Below, piece by piece: positions 58,542 to 64,000 of a stretch of 64,000 bases of DNA; within the stretch, counting starts at the first letter, position 1, and each line of letters begins with the position of its first letter. Location: the NCBI GenBank assembly GCA_029834535.1, contig JAQMWT010000551.1:1-64000 (forward strand), written 5' to 3'. A model generated the notes under the pieces. It saw only the letters and a program-made list of their open reading frames with translations, was not told the DNA's origin and did not search any database. The position numbers and the translations under genes are program-made. This DNA is from Chrysophaeum taylorii. Taxonomy: Eukaryota; Sar; Pelagophyceae; Pelagomonadales; Pelagomonadaceae.

Positions 58542-59384
58542 CTAGGACGTCCGCGCCCTCTTGGCCATGATCTGGAAGAAAAGGGAGGGCGCGAGGGTGC
58601 GGAGGTATCGCGCCACGGAAGCCGACAAGCCTGGGGAGATGTCGATCTCGGGCGTGCGGCGGTCGGCGGCCGACACCAGGATTCTGGCGACCTCAGACGG
58701 GTCTGCCCCCCTCGCGGTCGTCGCGTCGGTTTGGCCATACAACGAGCCGTCTCCTGTGAGGGCGTTCGTGGATAGCGCGGTTCTGATATATCCGGGGGCC
58801 GCGACAGTGACGGATATGCCCGTATCCGCGAGCTCGGCTCTTAAACTGTCGAAATACCCCAGCAGAGCGTGCTTGGAAGCAGCGTAGGCAGACCGCATCG
58901 GGAGGCCAAAATACGCCTGGACCGACGAGGTCACGACGATGCGGCCTTGGACCCCCTCCGCGAGCATGTGCTGCGCGCACCGACGCGCGATCTCCGCGTG
59001 AGAGGAGAAGTTTACTTTCACGACTCGCTCCAGAGTTTGCGGTTCCGTCTCGAGTGCTGAGGCTCGCGTCGACACGCCGCCGTTCAGCACCACCACGTCA
59101 AAGCCGCCGAACGCGGCGAGCGCGGCTTCGATGGCCGGTCCGACATCCACCGATTGGTCCATGGGTACCACTAGAGCTTCAGCAGCTCCCATCTCGACGC
59201 ACGTCTCCGCGACCGCACTCAGCGCCTCCTCGCGCCGGGACGACAACACGAGCCGCGCCTTCTTCGTTGCGTACAAATGCCCGACAGCTTCCCCCAGCCC
59301 CGAGGACGCCCCCGTCACCCACACGCGCATCGCACTCGCACCTGCGATGATTAACCACAGGAACATTCCTGCACATACGTTCAT
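58542..59384 (-). CDS. Short-chain dehydrogenase/reductase, DHRS7-like
   Basis: 280 residues. NAD(P)-dependent oxidoreductase of the classical SDR type: cofactor motif VTGASSGLGEA, LNGGVS (the N-A-G-like motif), catalytic Ser in VVTSSVQAYFG, and the Y-x-x-x-K pair in SAYAASKHALLG, then APGYIRTALS. An N-terminal hydrophobic segment (MFLWLIIAGASA) suggests a membrane or ER protein, as in DHRS7 relatives. The first ATG lies in an ATGA microsatellite; Met7 (59366) could also be used. Substrate unknown. Confidence 0.85.
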   Translation of the reverse strand: MNVCAGMFLWLIIAGASAMRVWVTGASSGLGEAVGHLYATKKARLVLSSRREEALSAVAETCVEMGAAEALVVPMDQSVDVGPAIEAALAAFGGFDVVVLNGGVSTRASALETEPQTLERVVKVNFSSHAEIARRCAQHMLAEGVQGRIVVTSSVQAYFGLPMRSAYAASKHALLGYFDSLRAELADTGISVTVAAPGYIRTALSTNALTGDGSLYGQTDATTARGADPSEVARILVSAADRRTPEIDISPGLSASVARYLRTLAPSLFFQIMAKRARTS

Positions 59385-59402
59385 TCATTCATTCATTCAT
59401 TC
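59380..59402. repeat. (ATTC)n microsatellite at the SDR start codon
   Basis: About five ttca/attc units; on the minus strand they supply the ATGA that includes the SDR start. Confidence 0.85.
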
Positions 59403-59464
59403 CTGCGACGACCGCGAGGTCGGTCGCATGTTTTTTTCACCAAGGCAAAAACCGACCGCTACGG

Positions 59465-59760
59465 GTATAGGGCTTTGGGCATTTTCCTCGAGGACCAAGC
59501 TCTACCCCGGGTTTGCGCACCACACAACTTCCCGGGCATTCATTCATTCATTCTCAGGGACAACATCCTCGCGGACCATTTCCTCGCAGCAGGAGTTTTT
59601 TCCGGAGCCATTCGAGTTCTCGAGTTCTCATCGACGACGAGCTCGCTGTCCGTTTTTTCGCCACATCGAACGCCCTAGAGGGTTAGATGGTTCTCGACAT
59701 GGCCGGCCGGCGGGCGCTCTCGAGGAAGCGCAAAACTTCTTCTGTCTTCTTCTTCAAAGT
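59465..59760 (+). pseudogene. Copy 3 (fragment) of the transposase-like family
   Basis: DNA matches copy 1: gcattttcctcgaggac against gcattcctcgaggag, then caacatcctc...ggagccattcgag and a frame reading like DDELAV-RFFATSNALEG and MVLDMAG. It is a short remnant with many changes. Similarity to copy 1 is seen directly. Confidence 0.6.
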
Positions 59761-59897
59761 CTGCCGGAGACGAGTCCACGCGCGCGGATGACGGCTCGAC
59801 GATCGTCCATCGCCCCTCTCGAGAGAAGAAGAGGTCCGCGAAGAAATCCAACGACGCCGCCACAGCCGGCTCGAGCGCAGCCCGGATCACCATTACC

Positions 59898-60012
59898 GAT
59901 GATCTTCTGCGGAGTCGGCGGTGGAACCCTCGGCATCCAGCGTTGCGACGAACAGTACGGAACTTCCTTCCGCATCGTCTTAGCCATCGATGTCATAGAC
60001 GCCATTGCGACC
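59898..60012 (+). pseudogene. Short fragment resembling a C5-methyltransferase motif I region
   Basis: Reads MIFCGVGGGTLGIQRCDEQYG then FRIVLAIDVIDAI. The pattern F-x-G-x-G-G...G...A-x-D is like the AdoMet-binding start of DNA cytosine-5 methyltransferases. It is too short to be sure, and is cut by a CAT repeat (60013-60035) that leads into the next fragment. Confidence 0.25.
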
Positions 60013-60035
60013 CATCATCATCATCATCATCATCA

Positions 60036-60369
60036 CCTGGAGGATGTCGCAGAGACCCTGCTCAACATTGAGCGAGCGGTGGTCGAGCTAAACGATGTCG
60101 ACTTCGCGCCCGGGGCACTCGAGGCACGTCCGGTGCGAATAGCGGCGACGCGGCAGAGTGTTATGCATTGATTGCCAACGCGCAATTGCGTGCCTGTAGA
60201 TGCGAGGAGCATTGGTTGCGTGCGATCAGGCTTGAGCCTCGACGCAGAGCACGGCGGTGCGAGGCGGAGGCAACGTATCGTACCAAGAGTCCTCGACTGT
60301 TTCTTCTCGACGTCGCACGATGCGCGCGGCTGTGTGATCCGCGCGCTCGCAACCGTGACGATCGGTGAA
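60036..60369 (+). pseudogene. Relic of the NLR-like family (TPR-like segment)
   Basis: DVAETLLNIERAVVELNDVD matches DVSETLLNIGRALVELDDVG in the NLR-like gene at about 22.25 kb. Further on, in other frames, ANAQLRACRCEE aligns with ACVHMHAGDCEE, and SPRLFLLDVARCARLCD fills the position of the following helices. So a second, older copy of the family existed here. The frame is broken several times. Confidence 0.6.
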
Positions 60370-60730
60370 GCGGGTACCAGACCACAGGTTTCGGCGCAGC
60401 CCGTGTGCGCATACGCGAAGCGAACCGTGCCCTTGGGCGTCTCAAAAGTCTCCAACATCGTTACCGATAGTAGTAGTTAGGACCAGAGAGATTGCCAGTA
60501 GTTTTCGGTAATGCAGGAGTACGACTAACGGCAAGAAAGAAAAGGGGGCAGGCAGTCCGCGCTTACCCTGACGCCGCAGAACATTGTGGATAAAACGTAA
60601 GGTTAAAAAAATCTCAAATTGTTGTCAAAATAAAGGACCTTCTTCTTAATTTACAATAGTTATAAAATATCGTTCGCGTCAAAACCCTCAAAGGTCAGTC
60701 AGTCAAAGTCGGTTCCTCCCCAAGCCAACG

Positions 60731-61477
60731 ATGTCCACAAGGACGGAGCCAAAAGAGCGGAAGCTGACTGCGCTTGTGGGTCTGGAAAAGGAGGAACAGC
60801 TGTACCCGTCGCTGTTCTACCTCGCCCCCGTCCCCGGGCTCGACAATCCGCGGTGGGAGGACTTTATGACGTCGCCCGACCTTTTGCTGAACCGCAAGCT
60901 CATGATCGTCTTCGTGTGCGAGAAGACAGGACGCTGCGTTACGTACGGCGGCGACCCTGGCCTCCAGTTCGTCGTCATAAAAGATCGCGTAAAGAACATT
61001 CTCGACTTCTGGGAGCGATTCGGGCTCATCATCAAGCTGTCTGCCGCTTACCTGAAAACGTCGCGGGGCGGCACCGACAACGTACCACCCACCCTTACGT
61101 CCGTCGCCCGACCTGATGAGGACGCCGTCGAGGTCATCAGCCGGTACGCGAACGAGATCGGCATCGTTATTGACACCGTTTTGCTCGCCGCTGGACGGCA
61201 CAACGTGCTGACCGCCATAAAGCCGGGCAAGGGCGTCCGCGGCATCGAGGACCTCGAAAAATCCGAGCTCCAGCGCCTCGCTCAGGAATCATACCGTGCC
61301 TTTGGGGACTTCCTCGGCTCCGTCGGCTTCGATCCGACGAACCTCCCGATGCAAGTCGAAACAGACGACGCCGGCGACCTCCTCTGGGCGGCGATCGAGA
61401 CTCCCAAGGCCAACACTCCTCCTTTGGTGCCCACGAACTTTACCCCGCCGCACCAGTCGTGTTGCATGCTCCAGTGA
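60731..61477 (+). CDS. Small COR-like domain protein with a C-terminal CaaX box
   Basis: 248 residues from ATG. No signal peptide or membrane segment. The stretch LMIVFVCEKTGRCVTYGGDPG then FVVIKDRVKNILDFWERFGL resembles the last domain of several large stramenopile signalling proteins (COR-like or after TPR/LRR parts), where a 'YFVCE...G..Y.V...WV' pattern recurs; this comparison is from memory. The protein ends HQSCCMLQ. CMLQ fits a CaaX box, and the extra Cys before it could be palmitoylated, so it is likely anchored to the cytosolic face of a membrane. A stop codon follows at once. Function unknown. Confidence 0.5.
   Translation: MSTRTEPKERKLTALVGLEKEEQLYPSLFYLAPVPGLDNPRWEDFMTSPDLLLNRKLMIVFVCEKTGRCVTYGGDPGLQFVVIKDRVKNILDFWERFGLIIKLSAAYLKTSRGGTDNVPPTLTSVARPDEDAVEVISRYANEIGIVIDTVLLAAGRHNVLTAIKPGKGVRGIEDLEKSELQRLAQESYRAFGDFLGSVGFDPTNLPMQVETDDAGDLLWAAIETPKANTPPLVPTNFTPPHQSCCMLQ

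Positions 61478-64000
<2,523 letters not shown>

Overview
This window looks like nuclear DNA of a eukaryotic alga with a secondary, red-lineage plastid, most likely a stramenopile close to the pelagophytes. The evidence is a plastid-type ribosomal protein L7/L12 whose N-terminus is a signal peptide followed by an AxAFAP cleavage motif, arrays of DUF4116-type repeats, a plant-like DEG9 protease, a centrin, a CFAP97-type ciliary protein, eukaryotic PurF/PurL, EMC4 and RUVBL2. The genus is inference. The DNA is GC-rich, most genes are intronless, and intergenic spaces are very short: several neighbours overlap or sit within 6-75 bp.

Layout. 0-5 kb: two decayed copies of a dispersed, transposase-like gene family (coiled coil, central core, Tudor/SH3-like end). 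5.4-8.4 kb: a DEG9-type protease and a secreted GT8-like protein. 9-14 kb: three direct copies of a 1.0-1.15 kb unit, each carrying the C-terminal part of a PIF1/Helitron-type helicase and arrays of a 17-19 bp motif. 14.15-19.04 kb: a MULE DNA transposon with terminal inverted repeats, a 7-bp target duplication, a spliced transposase and a Tudor-like tail. 19.4-26.4 kb: a large NLR-like gene (helical N-terminus, ankyrins, non-RD kinase, TPR-like, NACHT, SH3-like, long ankyrin array) whose front half is broken in frame many times. 26.5-42.6 kb: a neighbourhood rich in secretory-pathway glycan enzymes (glycosyltransferase-sulfotransferase fusion, GT47 exostosin, two sulfotransferases, a GT-A enzyme), interleaved with PurF, a 1.9-kb-residue WD40/coiled-coil protein and plastid bL12. 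42.8-50 kb: centrin, PurL, an acidic zinc-finger-like gene, CFAP97-like, DUF218. 50-56.3 kb: two tandem paralogues joining an XK-related-like membrane domain to 12 or 18 DUF4116-type repeats. 56.3-59.4 kb: a small possible plastid-lumen protein, EMC4, an O-fucosyltransferase-like protein and an SDR. 59.4-60.5 kb: a graveyard of fragments from the 0-5 kb family and the NLR-like family. 60.7-61.5 kb: a small protein ending in a CaaX box. 62.7 kb to the edge: RUVBL2.

How it fits together. Seven predicted secreted or Golgi glycan enzymes in one 64-kb window suggest a locus for sulfated extracellular polysaccharide. The two purine enzymes catalyse the first and fourth steps of IMP synthesis and lie 11 kb apart. 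The NLR-like gene, its relic at 60 kb, the CaaX protein and the scramblase-like/DUF4116 pair make this a plausible region of fast-evolving membrane or surveillance proteins. No retrovirus-like, LTR or Polinton-like element was recognised; the mobile elements seen are plain DNA transposons.
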